This document shows, in pieces, positions 30,633-38,068 of a DNA stretch of 44,917 bases. The stretch is taken from NCBI GenBank assembly GCA_019422525.1, contig JAHZDE010000006.1:1-44917 (forward strand), given 5' to 3'. Position numbers and translations under genes: made by a program. The notes under the pieces are model-generated. The model saw nothing but the letters and a program-made list of their open reading frames with translations, did no database searches and was not told the origin of the DNA. Source of the DNA: Clostridiales bacterium. Lineage in GTDB: Bacteria; Bacillota; Clostridia; Oscillospirales; Acutalibacteraceae. Position 1 is the first letter of the stretch. Every line of letters starts with the position of its first letter.

Positions 30633-31303
30633 GTTTTTTCCTCCAATCGGTATCCCACGCCCCGCACTGCGCGGATTTCCACCGGAGCGCCGATGTGGGA
30701 CAGCTTTTTCCGCAGATTGGATACCGTTACCCACACAATACTTACCTCTACCGGGGAATCCCAGCCCCAAATTTGTTCCATCAGGCTGTCTGTAGTGATA
30801 ATAGCGCCGGCCCGCTCCATAAGCCGCTCGAACACCTGAAATTCCCGGGTGACCAGCGAAATCCGTTTCTCTCCATATTCCATTTCAAAGGTGCTCCGAT
30901 TCAGACCCAGCCCCCCATAGTGCAGAATATCCGGGGTAAAATCCCCCTTCCGCCTGAGCATAGCCCGGATTCTCGCCAATAGTTCACTGATGGCAAAGGG
31001 TTTTGGCAAATAGTCGTCTGCGCCGCTGTCCAGCCCGGCCACCCGGTCCTCCAGCTCTCCCCGGGCGGTCAGCAGCAGTACCGGAGTCCCGTTCCCTTCC
31101 CGGCGAAGACGGCGCAGGACTTCCAGCCCATCCATCCCCGGCATCATAATATCCAAAATTACCCCGTCATATTCCCCGCCGGAAATATAAGCGTAGGCGT
31201 CCGTACCCGTAAACACCGTGTCTACCGTATAATTTTGTCCCCGCAATACAGTAGAAACCGCCTTGGAAATATCCCGGTCATCTTCTGCAAACAGCAGTTT
31301 CAT
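30617..31303 (-). CDS. OmpR family response regulator
   Basis: 228 residues. The receiver domain has the acidic pocket EDD (7-9), phosphorylation site Asp51 (VILDIMMPGMDG), Thr78 (LLTARGE) and Lys101 (YLPKPF). The C-terminal winged helix (about 125-220) has SLMEQIWGWDSPVEVSIVWVTVSNLRKKL, the recognition helix. AGGAGGAATG precedes the ATG. It is the first gene of the unit with the histidine kinase and is divergent from the FtsX permease gene at 31475. The 171-base region between them carries a direct repeat of 11-bp spacing (31405-31421) suitable for this regulator type. Confidence 0.95.
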   Translation of the reverse strand: MKLLFAEDDRDISKAVSTVLRGQNYTVDTVFTGTDAYAYISGGEYDGVILDIMMPGMDGLEVLRRLRREGNGTPVLLLTARGELEDRVAGLDSGADDYLPKPFAISELLARIRAMLRRKGDFTPDILHYGGLGLNRSTFEMEYGEKRISLVTREFQVFERLMERAGAIITTDSLMEQIWGWDSPVEVSIVWVTVSNLRKKLSHIGAPVEIRAVRGVGYRLEEKTCSGN

Positions 31304-31404
31304 CCTTCATTCCTCCTGCCTGTTATCTTCTGTGCCAATGTCCAAGTTATTTTTTATTTTATCATAATCTTCTTTCCTAAATCCACCCTTATTCTTCCGG
31401 GGAA

Positions 31405-31437
31405 ATTTAGCTGTTATTTAGGTTTACCGGTTATAAT
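31405..31437 (+). promoter_or_regulatory. Promoter with response-regulator direct repeats before the FtsX permease gene
   Basis: ATTTAG at 31405-31410 and again at 31416-31421, exactly 11 bp apart, then TATAAT at 31432-31437. No good -35 is present where the repeats lie, as expected for an OmpR-type activated promoter. A further ATTTAGG occurs on the other strand near 31380. Confidence 0.6.
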
Positions 31438-31474
31438 CGTCATGCAAATTGGCAAGCAGGAGGTATTATCAATT

Positions 31475-33145
31475 ATGTACGTGCTCCAAAACGCATGGAA
31501 AAGTATCGTGCGAAACAAAGGGCGGAATATTCTGTTGGGCATCATCGCCCTGATTATCGCCCTATCCGGTTGTCTGGCCCTGTCCATCCGCCAGGCCGCC
31601 GAAACGGCCCGGGAGGATGCCCTGTCTCAAATGAGCATTACGGCGCAAATCAGCTTTGACCGTACCAGCGCCATGAAAGATATGGCAGGGGAACCGCCGG
31701 AAAAGCCGGATGACAATGGGGAAGGCGGCGGCTTTGACCGTGAAAATTTTGATTTCGAAAGTCTGGCTGGCGAGACCCTGACTTTGGATGACTATATGAC
31801 CTATACCGAGGCCCTTTCGGATGGGGACGGCTATTACTATACCATGACCGCCTCTCTCAACGCTTCGGGCGATTTGGTCCCCTATGGGGATTCTGAGACG
31901 GATTCCGATACAACCGGCACCGAAGAAGAAACTACCCAAGAGAATACAACCCCGCCTGACGGCCAGCCCGGTGGCATGGGCGGCAATATGATGGGAGGCC
32001 GGGGTGGATTCTCGGTACAGGGAGATTTTTCCATTACAGGATATTCCTCCTACACCGCCATGCTCTCCCTGTTTGGTGAGGACGGTAGCCTGTCCATAAC
32101 TGACGGCCAGATGTTTGACGAAGAAAGCAGCGATCCCACCTGTGTGATCAGCGACGAACTGGCTTTGTACAACAATCTTTCCGTTGGGGATACCATTACC
32201 CTTGCAAATCCCAATTATGAGGACGAAACCTATGAACTCACGGTGAGTGGTATTTATACCAACGCTTCCTCCGATGAAGGCAACAGCATGTTTTCCCGCT
32301 CCGACCCCGCCAACAATATTTATATGAACTATAATGCTCTTTCCGCGATTATAGAAGCTTCTGCCGAGGCGGGCAATGTGATCGAAGATGATGATGGGGA
32401 AGAAACCGATGCGGCTCTGCGTGGGGAAACCCTCTTTACCTATACCTTTGCGTCGGTGGAGCACTATGAAAGCTTTTCGGAAAAGGTGTATGATCTGGGA
32501 CTGAGTGAAGACTATATTGTGTCCTCTCAGGATTTGGCGTCCTTTGAAAACAGCCTGACCCCGCTGAATACGCTGAGCACCATGGCTGGATGGTTTTTCC
32601 TGGTGGTATTGCTGGTAGGTGGCGCGATTCTGGTAGTGCTCAACCTGTTTAATCTTCGGGAACGCAAATATGAAATCGGCGTTTTGGCGGCTATTGGTAT
32701 GAAAAAGCGGAAAATTGCCGCTCAGTTTGTGTGTGAGCTGTTCTGCGTCACGCTGGTGGCCTTCCTGATTGGCACCACAGCCGGAGCGTGTATTTCCGTT
32801 CCGGTAACCAACCAGCTTTTGGCAGGGCAGGCCCAGAGCAGCCAGCAGAGCAGTGAGCAAATTGCTGGAAACTTTGGGTTTGAGCCGGGCGACATGCCAC
32901 AGGGTAACTTTAACGGTGGTGGAAAAATGGAATCTATGGGCGGAGGTTCCATGGGAGGCCGCGGTGGTATGGAAAATGCCGGAGGCCCGGTTTCCTACAT
33001 CACTTCAGTGGCCAGCGCTACGGATTTGACAGTCGTTTTGCAGCTCATCGGGGTTGGAATCCTGCTGACCATTGTGTCCAGTCTGGCGGCAGTGGTCACC
33101 ATTACCCGGTATGAGCCGCTAAAAATCCTTTCCAGCAGAACCTGA
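31475..33145 (+). CDS. FtsX-type ABC permease with Gly/Met-rich outer loops
   Basis: 556 residues from the ATG at 31475 with AGGAGG 9 bases before it; the frame is open upstream, but that part overlaps the response regulator gene. The first membrane helix is at about 18-38. A large acidic outer domain (40-370) has Thr/Glu-rich and Gly/Met-rich stretches, GGMGGNMMGGRGGF (167-179). Two helices follow (372-392 and 418-445) with the signature RERKYEIGVLAAIGMKKRKI. A second outer loop with MESMGGGSMGGRGGM (485-499) precedes the last helix (518-543). The ATPase partner is the next gene. The system probably exports or removes a peptide, drug or metal from the envelope. Confidence 0.9.
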   Translation: MYVLQNAWKSIVRNKGRNILLGIIALIIALSGCLALSIRQAAETAREDALSQMSITAQISFDRTSAMKDMAGEPPEKPDDNGEGGGFDRENFDFESLAGETLTLDDYMTYTEALSDGDGYYYTMTASLNASGDLVPYGDSETDSDTTGTEEETTQENTTPPDGQPGGMGGNMMGGRGGFSVQGDFSITGYSSYTAMLSLFGEDGSLSITDGQMFDEESSDPTCVISDELALYNNLSVGDTITLANPNYEDETYELTVSGIYTNASSDEGNSMFSRSDPANNIYMNYNALSAIIEASAEAGNVIEDDDGEETDAALRGETLFTYTFASVEHYESFSEKVYDLGLSEDYIVSSQDLASFENSLTPLNTLSTMAGWFFLVVLLVGGAILVVLNLFNLRERKYEIGVLAAIGMKKRKIAAQFVCELFCVTLVAFLIGTTAGACISVPVTNQLLAGQAQSSQQSSEQIAGNFGFEPGDMPQGNFNGGGKMESMGGGSMGGRGGMENAGGPVSYITSVASATDLTVVLQLIGVGILLTIVSSLAAVVTITRYEPLKILSSRT

Positions 33146-33159
33146 CGGGAGGCACAGTC

Positions 33160-33843
33160 ATGAGTATTTTAAAAATGGAAGACGTTTGTTACCGGTATGA
33201 TAAAAATTCCCCGAACGTCCTGAACCATGTAAACTTTGAATTTGATGCGGGGAAAATTTATGCCATCGTGGGAAAATCCGGCGCCGGAAAAACCACACTG
33301 CTGTCGGTTCTGTCCAGCCTGGCATCTCCTACCGGCGGGCGCATCAGCCTGAACGGGGAGGACATCGGAAAAATTGACAAGTACCGGTTCCGCAGCAGCT
33401 ATATCGGCGTAGTGTTCCAAAGCTTTAATCTGCTTCCCCATCTGACGGCCGCGGAAAACGTGGTGCTGTCCATGAATATTTCCGGGAAGAGCATTCCTCA
33501 CAAAAAGCAGCGGGCCATTGAACTCTTAGAAAAAGTAGGCCTCAGCACAGAAGAAGCCAGCCGCCGGGTGCTCAAGCTTTCTGGTGGGCAGCAGCAGCGG
33601 GTGGCCATTGCCAGGGCCATTTCCTATGAGCCGCAAATCCTGCTGGCCGACGAGCCTACAGGAAATCTGGACGGAGAGACCCAGGACGAGATTATGGCTA
33701 TCTTCCGGCAGCTGGCCAACGAAGGGAAATGTGTGATTTTGGTGACCCATTCACCTCAGGTGGCGGCGGCTGTGGATGTCGTGTATGAGCTTTCCAAAAT
33801 TTCCCGCCCACAAAACGCCAAAAAGCAGGCAGCTGAATCGTAA
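33160..33843 (+). CDS. ABC transporter ATP-binding protein (LolD/MacB class)
   Basis: 227 residues, starting 14 bases after the permease stop, with GGGAGGC upstream of the ATG. Walker A is GKSGAGKTT (38-46), the Q loop is VVFQSFNLLPH, the signature LSGGQQQRVAIARA and Walker B ILLADEPTGNLD, with switch His in LVTHSPQV. This is the normal size and motif set for the ATPase of FtsX-type permeases. It works with the permease just before it; both should be induced by the divergent two-component system. It ends with a Lys/Gln-rich tail and is followed by a terminator. Confidence 0.95.
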   Translation: MSILKMEDVCYRYDKNSPNVLNHVNFEFDAGKIYAIVGKSGAGKTTLLSVLSSLASPTGGRISLNGEDIGKIDKYRFRSSYIGVVFQSFNLLPHLTAAENVVLSMNISGKSIPHKKQRAIELLEKVGLSTEEASRRVLKLSGGQQQRVAIARAISYEPQILLADEPTGNLDGETQDEIMAIFRQLANEGKCVILVTHSPQVAAAVDVVYELSKISRPQNAKKQAAES

Positions 33844-33864
33844 AAAAGTCTAATAGAAACATAC

Positions 33865-33898
33865 AAGCCACAGTTTTTACGGAAACTGTGGCTTGCTT
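33865..33898 (+). terminator. Intrinsic terminator of the permease-ATPase operon
   Basis: Perfect 12-bp stem 33865-33876 with 33883-33894, 6-base loop, then GCTTTG. Confidence 0.8.
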
Positions 33899-33947
33899 TG
33901 TCTTCCTATCCGCGTTTATGGTTACTCCCATTATTTTGATAGTCAAA

Positions 33948-33983
33948 AACCCCCTATGCCGTTCATCAACAGCACAGGGGGTT
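33948..33983 (-). terminator. Intrinsic terminator of the serC-serA operon
   Basis: AACCCCCTGTGC (33983-33972) pairs with GCATAGGGGGTT (33959-33948) apart from one mismatch, followed by TTTTTG on the minus strand; 41 bases behind the serA stop. Confidence 0.85.
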
Positions 33984-34023
33984 CCTTTGTGTTTTATGAT
34001 TCTGTTATGATTCTTTTTGAAAT

Positions 34024-35190
34024 TCAGCGGATTACCCGTACCCGGATAATAGGCTCCATACCGGCCAGACTGGTCACAGCATCGTCTGCCAAATCGCCGG
34101 AAACGTCGAAAATCGTGTAAGCATAATCCCCACGGGACATACTCTGCATGTTTTCAATGTTGACGCCTGCATTGCCCACCGCGCCGGAGAACAGGCTGAT
34201 AGTATTGGGCACGTTCCGATGCAGGATGCAAATACGAATCAATCCTTCGGCTCTGGGCATGCTCACCGCCGGCATATTCACCGAGTTGCGGATATTGCCG
34301 TTTTCCAGATAATCCTTCAATTCCTCCACAGCCATGCTGGCGCAGTTGTCCTCGGATTCCGGGGTGGAAGCGCCCAAATGCGGGATAGCGGTTACGCCCT
34401 CTACGCCCAGCAGTTCGTCATCCGGGAAGTCGGTGACATAGGCAGCAGCCTTACCGCTTTCCAGTGCAGCCACCAGGTCAGCGGATTTTACCAGCCCGCC
34501 GCGGGCGAAGTTCAAAATTCGGACGCCGTCCTTCATCTTGGCCAGAGAGTCGACGTTGATCATTCCCTTGGTGTCCTGGTTTTGGGGCAGGTGCAGGGTG
34601 ATATAATCGCAGTTGGCATAAATTTCGTCCAGAGAACGGGCGTGGCGCACATTGCTGGACAATCCCCAGGCGGCGTCTACCGACAGATAGGGATCATAGC
34701 CGAACACCGTCATGCCCAGTGCTTCGGCAGCATTGGCCACCAGAATACCGATGGCGCCCAAGCCGATAACGCCCAGGGACTTGCCGGAGATTTCGGGGCC
34801 TACAAAAGCGGATTTGCCTTTTTCCACCAGTTTGCCGACCTGCTCGCCTTCGCCCTTGAGAGTTTTGACCCAGTCCATACCCTTGGCAATCTTGCGGGAT
34901 GCCAGCAGCAAGCCGCAGACTACCAATTCTTTTACGGCATTGGCATTTGCGCCGGGGGTGTTGAATACCACAATGCCCTTCTCGCTGCACTTGTCAATGG
35001 GGATATTGTTCACACCGGCTCCGGCTCTGGCAATAGCCAGCAGGCTTTCCGGCAGTTCCATGTCGTGCATAGCGGCAGAACGCACCAAAACGGCGTCTGC
35101 ATTGGCAAGTTCGGCTCCAACGGTATAGGTATCCCCGAATCGGCCGGTGCCGACGGGGCTGATTTTATTCAGGCAGTGAATCTGATACAT
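34024..35190 (-). CDS. serA: D-3-phosphoglycerate dehydrogenase
   Basis: 388 residues. First step of serine synthesis: 3-phosphoglycerate to 3-phosphohydroxypyruvate with NAD. NAD-binding motif GLGAIG (143-148), catalytic Arg230 (FARGGLV), Glu259 and His271 (IPHLGAST). A C-terminal ACT domain (about 315-388, with NTISLFSGAVGNAGVNIENM) may bind serine for feedback control. This is the short form without the intervening domain, common in Clostridia and Bacteroides. The gene starts 2 bases after the serC stop, so serC and serA form one operon. GGAGAATGGCTA precedes the ATG. serB is not in the window. Confidence 0.95.
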   Translation of the reverse strand: MYQIHCLNKISPVGTGRFGDTYTVGAELANADAVLVRSAAMHDMELPESLLAIARAGAGVNNIPIDKCSEKGIVVFNTPGANANAVKELVVCGLLLASRKIAKGMDWVKTLKGEGEQVGKLVEKGKSAFVGPEISGKSLGVIGLGAIGILVANAAEALGMTVFGYDPYLSVDAAWGLSSNVRHARSLDEIYANCDYITLHLPQNQDTKGMINVDSLAKMKDGVRILNFARGGLVKSADLVAALESGKAAAYVTDFPDDELLGVEGVTAIPHLGASTPESEDNCASMAVEELKDYLENGNIRNSVNMPAVSMPRAEGLIRICILHRNVPNTISLFSGAVGNAGVNIENMQSMSRGDYAYTIFDVSGDLADDAVTSLAGMEPIIRVRVIR

Positions 35191-35192
35191 GA

Positions 35193-36278
35193 TTAGCCAT
35201 TCTCCTTTTCAAACTGCTCCATAAAGGCGACCAGCTTTTCGACGCCTTCCACGGGCATTGCATTATAAATCGAAGCACGCATACCGCCAACGGTACGATG
35301 GCCCTTCAGGTTGACAAAGTCTGCGGCGGCAGCTTCCTTCACGAATTTTGCGTCCAGTTCCTCGTTGCCGGTAACAAAGGGAACGTTCATCAAAGAGCGG
35401 TCCTCCGGAACAACGGTGCCCTTGAACAGCTTGGAAGAATCCAGGAAGCTGTAGAGCAGGCCAGCCTTCTTTTCGTTAATCTTCTTCATTTCCTCCAGGC
35501 CGCCCATGTCATTTTTCAGCCACTCCAGCACCAGCTTCATAATGTAAATGGCGTAGCAGGGAGGGGTGTTGAACATGGAGCCATTGTCGGCATGTGTTTT
35601 ATAATTGAACATAGTGGGCGTAATGTCCATGGCATTTCCAATCAAATCCTCGCGGATAATAACCACGGTAAGGCCGGCAGGGCCCATGTTTTTCTGTGCG
35701 CCAGCATACAGAACGCCGAATTTGGAAACATCGATAGGTTCACTCAGAATGCAGGAAGAAACGTCGGCTACCAGCGGTACATTGCCGGTTTCAGGCAATT
35801 TTGTATAGCGGGTGCCATAAATAGTGTTGTTCATGCAGATGTGGAAATAGTCGGCATCGGGCGTAAAGGTAGCCGGGTCCAGCTTGGGAATGTAGGTGAA
35901 GGTTTTATCCTTGGAAGAGGCTACCACATTCACATCGCCATACCGTGCGGCTTCCTTATAGGCTTTAGTTGCCCATTGACCGGTAAGCACATAATCGGCC
36001 TTGCCGCTTTTGGTCATCAGGTTCATGGGAACCATGGCGAACTGGGAGGATGCACCGCCCTGCAGGAACAATACCTTATAGTTATCGGGGATTCCCATTA
36101 CTTCACGCAGCAAACTCTCCGCAGATTCGATAATGCCCCCGTACACCTTAGATCGATGTGACATTTCCATAACGGACTGGCCGGAACCCTGATAGTCCAG
36201 CATTTCGTCGGCAGCGCGGCGAAGGACGGGTTCGGGAAGAATCGAAGGGCCTGCGGAAAAATTGTACACGCGTTTCAT
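35193..36278 (-). CDS. serC: Phosphoserine aminotransferase
   Basis: 361 residues. Converts 3-phosphohydroxypyruvate and glutamate to phosphoserine. The start YNFSAGPSILPEPVL is diagnostic, the PLP lysine is Lys196 in YAGAQKNMGPAG, and HRSK (41-44) with QGGAS (73-77) holds the phosphate of substrate and cofactor. The C-terminal GHRTVGGMRASIYNA is also typical. It is the first gene of the serC-serA operon, with a consensus promoter and a leader of about 65 bases containing the inverted repeat CGGAAAT/ATTTCCG (about 36310-36330). GGAGGTACC precedes the ATG. Confidence 0.96.
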   Translation of the reverse strand: MKRVYNFSAGPSILPEPVLRRAADEMLDYQGSGQSVMEMSHRSKVYGGIIESAESLLREVMGIPDNYKVLFLQGGASSQFAMVPMNLMTKSGKADYVLTGQWATKAYKEAARYGDVNVVASSKDKTFTYIPKLDPATFTPDADYFHICMNNTIYGTRYTKLPETGNVPLVADVSSCILSEPIDVSKFGVLYAGAQKNMGPAGLTVVIIREDLIGNAMDITPTMFNYKTHADNGSMFNTPPCYAIYIMKLVLEWLKNDMGGLEEMKKINEKKAGLLYSFLDSSKLFKGTVVPEDRSLMNVPFVTGNEELDAKFVKEAAAADFVNLKGHRTVGGMRASIYNAMPVEGVEKLVAFMEQFEKENG

Positions 36279-36343
36279 AAGGGTACCTCCAAAAAAATAG
36301 AATTACATACGGAAATTCTGTTGATTTCCGCAAATATGACATA

Positions 36344-36372
36344 ATTATAACGCTTTAATTTGATAAAGTCAA
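36344..36372 (-). promoter_or_regulatory. Sigma-A promoter of serC-serA
   Basis: TTGACT (36372-36367), 17-base spacer, TATAAT (36349-36344) on the minus strand. Confidence 0.85.
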
Positions 36373-36690
36373 TCGGAATTTCACAGTTCTGGTAAAACTT
36401 TTTGACACTTTTTGAGAAGCTTTGCACAAAAAAAGCCGCCTCCAATATGCCTAAAGTTCGCTGAATATGAAAAAATCATGAAGAAACATAGCTGCGGCTA
36501 TTAAAAAAACATGTATCTTTCCGGAAAAGTTAAACCAAATCTTGCGTATAGACAAAAGGAAAAGAAAATGGTATACTTGAAAAAATGTAGTTTTCAACGA
36601 GAAACATGGTTTTAAGTTGAGAATCTTTGTAGTAGTTGCGGCCGTGTTTTGACAAGGCCGTCTTGGCCTTATGCATAAGGAGTGTAAAAA
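36373..36690 (+). promoter_or_regulatory. Intergenic region with promoter of the flavin reductase gene
   Basis: About 318 bases without a gene. It holds TAGACA (36549-36554), 17-base spacer, TATACT (36572-36577), giving a leader of about 110 bases. The leader contains AAGGCCGTCTTGGCCTT, a hairpin, and the palindrome CCTTATGCATAAGG, whose right arm is the ribosome site, so the start may be partly masked. On the minus strand AGCCGC and GCGGCT (about 36434-36500) frame a distant inverted repeat ending in seven T; its meaning is unclear. Confidence 0.55.
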
Positions 36691-37236
36691 ATGAAAGTAA
36701 CAGCCGTTTTGGGAAGTCCAAGAGCCAACAGTGTTTCTTCTGCCGTTGCCCGTCGCTTGCTGCAGGGCGCTGCAGATGCAGGACATGAGGTTATAGTATA
36801 TGAAATCAATAAGATGAATGTGAAAGGCTGCCAGGGCTGCGGCTATTGTAAGAATCACAATGCTGATTGCTGTATTCCCGATGACATGAAGAATTATTGG
36901 AAAGACCTTCACGAGTCGGGGGCGCTGGTGGTAACGGCGCCGAACTATTTCTCTCAGGTGTGCGGCCCGATGATTACCTTTATGAACCGGCATTATTGCC
37001 TGACGGGAAAAGACCACCTTCCGCGCTTGGAGCCGGGGAAAAAGCTGGTGGGGATTTTGTCCCAGGGAATGTCAAAGCCCTATGAAGCCTCGGAAAAGAA
37101 TTTCCGGTGGTTTTTGGAATGTCTGTCCGGAAGAAGCATGACGGTGCTGGAGCCCTTGTTTGCCAGTGCAGGCATGAAGCCGGAGGACTTGGACGCACTG
37201 ATGGAGAAAGCGTATGAAACAGGTAAAAGCCTGTAA
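36691..37236 (+). CDS. NADPH-dependent FMN reductase / iron-sulfur flavoprotein-like
   Basis: 181 residues. The Rossmann-like flavin fold starts KVTAVLGSPRANSVSSAVARRLL (phosphate loop GSPRxxS). A Cys cluster follows (CQGCGYCKNHNADCC, about residues 48-62), as in Fe-S flavoproteins and NADPH-dependent FMN reductases of anaerobes, then APNYFSQVCGPMITFMNR, the FMN isoalloxazine-binding segment. The enzyme moves electrons between NAD(P)H or ferredoxin and small oxidants. AAGGAGTG precedes the ATG by 7 bases. It lies 39 bases before the DRTGG-hydrogenase cluster on the same strand and could be cotranscribed with it, which would put a flavin electron carrier beside a redox sensor. Confidence 0.85.
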   Translation: MKVTAVLGSPRANSVSSAVARRLLQGAADAGHEVIVYEINKMNVKGCQGCGYCKNHNADCCIPDDMKNYWKDLHESGALVVTAPNYFSQVCGPMITFMNRHYCLTGKDHLPRLEPGKKLVGILSQGMSKPYEASEKNFRWFLECLSGRSMTVLEPLFASAGMKPEDLDALMEKAYETGKSL

Positions 37237-37275
37237 AAATATGTCCGATACAATAGAATGAGGAGGATACTCTAT

Positions 37276-37626
37276 ATGAAAATCAGTGATGTCGCAGCGA
37301 TTCTCGATGCTCAGGTTCTGGTGGAAGGAGACATGGATACCGAGGTAAAGACCGCCTGTGGAAGCGATATGATGAGCGATGTGCTGGCTTTTGTCAAAGA
37401 CCAGTCAGTATTGCTCACCGGACTGATGAATCCCCAGGTTGTGCGCACGGCGGAAATGATGGATATGCACTGTATTATTTTTGTCAGAGGCAAAAAGGCA
37501 GATCCGACGGTGCTGCAGCTGGCAGAGCAAAAAGACATGACCGTTCTGCAAACCCGATATAGAATGTTTACGGCCTGTGGAATGTTGTATGAAGCAGGAC
37601 TCCGGGGAGGATGTGAGAAGGAATGA
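37276..37626 (+). CDS. DRTGG domain protein (first copy)
   Basis: 116 residues from the ATG at 37276 (GAGGAGGATA before it). The whole protein is one DRTGG-type domain: KISDVAAILDAQVLVEGD at the start, a middle with SDMMSDVLAFVKDQSVLLTG, and an end with VLQLAEQKDMTVLQTRYRMFTACG. The domain, named after a motif in phosphotransacetylase N-terminal parts and CBS-associated proteins, is thought to sense a ligand; its ligand is not known. The DRTGG letters themselves are not conserved here. It is first of a five-gene chain; the stop overlaps the start of the HATPase gene (ATGA). A second copy is at 39420-39764. Confidence 0.85.
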   Translation: MKISDVAAILDAQVLVEGDMDTEVKTACGSDMMSDVLAFVKDQSVLLTGLMNPQVVRTAEMMDMHCIIFVRGKKADPTVLQLAEQKDMTVLQTRYRMFTACGMLYEAGLRGGCEKE

Positions 37627-38054
37627 GCGGGCTTTCACTGAAATACGAGGTGCCCGGGGACGATTTTACCCGAGCAGGAGAGGCCTCCAGCGATGTGAAA
37701 CGGAAGCTGAAAAAGCTGGGCTATAACCCGGATGCTATCCGGCGGGTAGCCATTGCCATGTATGAAGGGGAAATCAATATGGTCATCCATGCCGGCGGCG
37801 GAGTGGCGCTGGTCAACATATCTCCCGAACGGGTGGATATTGTGCTGGAGGACCACGGGCCGGGTATTGCCGATGTGGAGAAGGCGATGCAGGCGGGTTA
37901 TTCCACGGCTCCGGACCAAGTTCGCTCTCTGGGATTTGGAGCCGGCATGGGGCTGCCCAATATGAAAAAATATACCGATGAGATGACCATTGAAACGGAA
38001 GTGGGGAAGGGTACAACGTTACGAATGACGGTGATGGTTCATCAAAAGCAGTGA
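37623..38054 (+). CDS. HATPase-fold protein, anti-sigma/serine kinase-like
   Basis: 143 residues, one GHKL ATPase domain of the RsbW/SpoIIAB class. The N box is RVAIAMYEGEINMVIHAGGG (Glu and Asn for Mg-ATP), the G1 box EDHGPGIADVEKAM, then FGAGMGLPNMKKYTDEM (G2 box) and GKGTTLRMTV. There is no sensor or dimerisation domain, so it probably acts as a protein kinase or partner-switching protein, or lends its ATP site to the hydrogenase-like neighbour. The start ATG overlaps the DRTGG stop by 4 bases. The next gene starts 14 bases after its TGA from TTG; an ATG there overlaps the TGA. The partner is unknown. Confidence 0.9.
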   Translation: MSGLSLKYEVPGDDFTRAGEASSDVKRKLKKLGYNPDAIRRVAIAMYEGEINMVIHAGGGVALVNISPERVDIVLEDHGPGIADVEKAMQAGYSTAPDQVRSLGFGAGMGLPNMKKYTDEMTIETEVGKGTTLRMTVMVHQKQ

Positions 38055-38068
38055 TGGGAGGCGAGGAG

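Noticed and set aside
31562..32860. Minus-strand frame of 432 codons over the FtsX permease
   Set aside because: Antisense shadow; the plus frame has FtsX motifs, membrane helices and a ribosome site.
34219..35196. Plus-strand frame over serA
   Set aside because: Antisense shadow of serA; His/Gln/Gly-rich text is typical for the reverse of GC-rich codons.
36451..37017. Minus-strand frame of 188 codons overlapping the flavin reductase gene
   Set aside because: It is opposite to a clear FMN reductase with promoter and ribosome site; the protein shows no family features.
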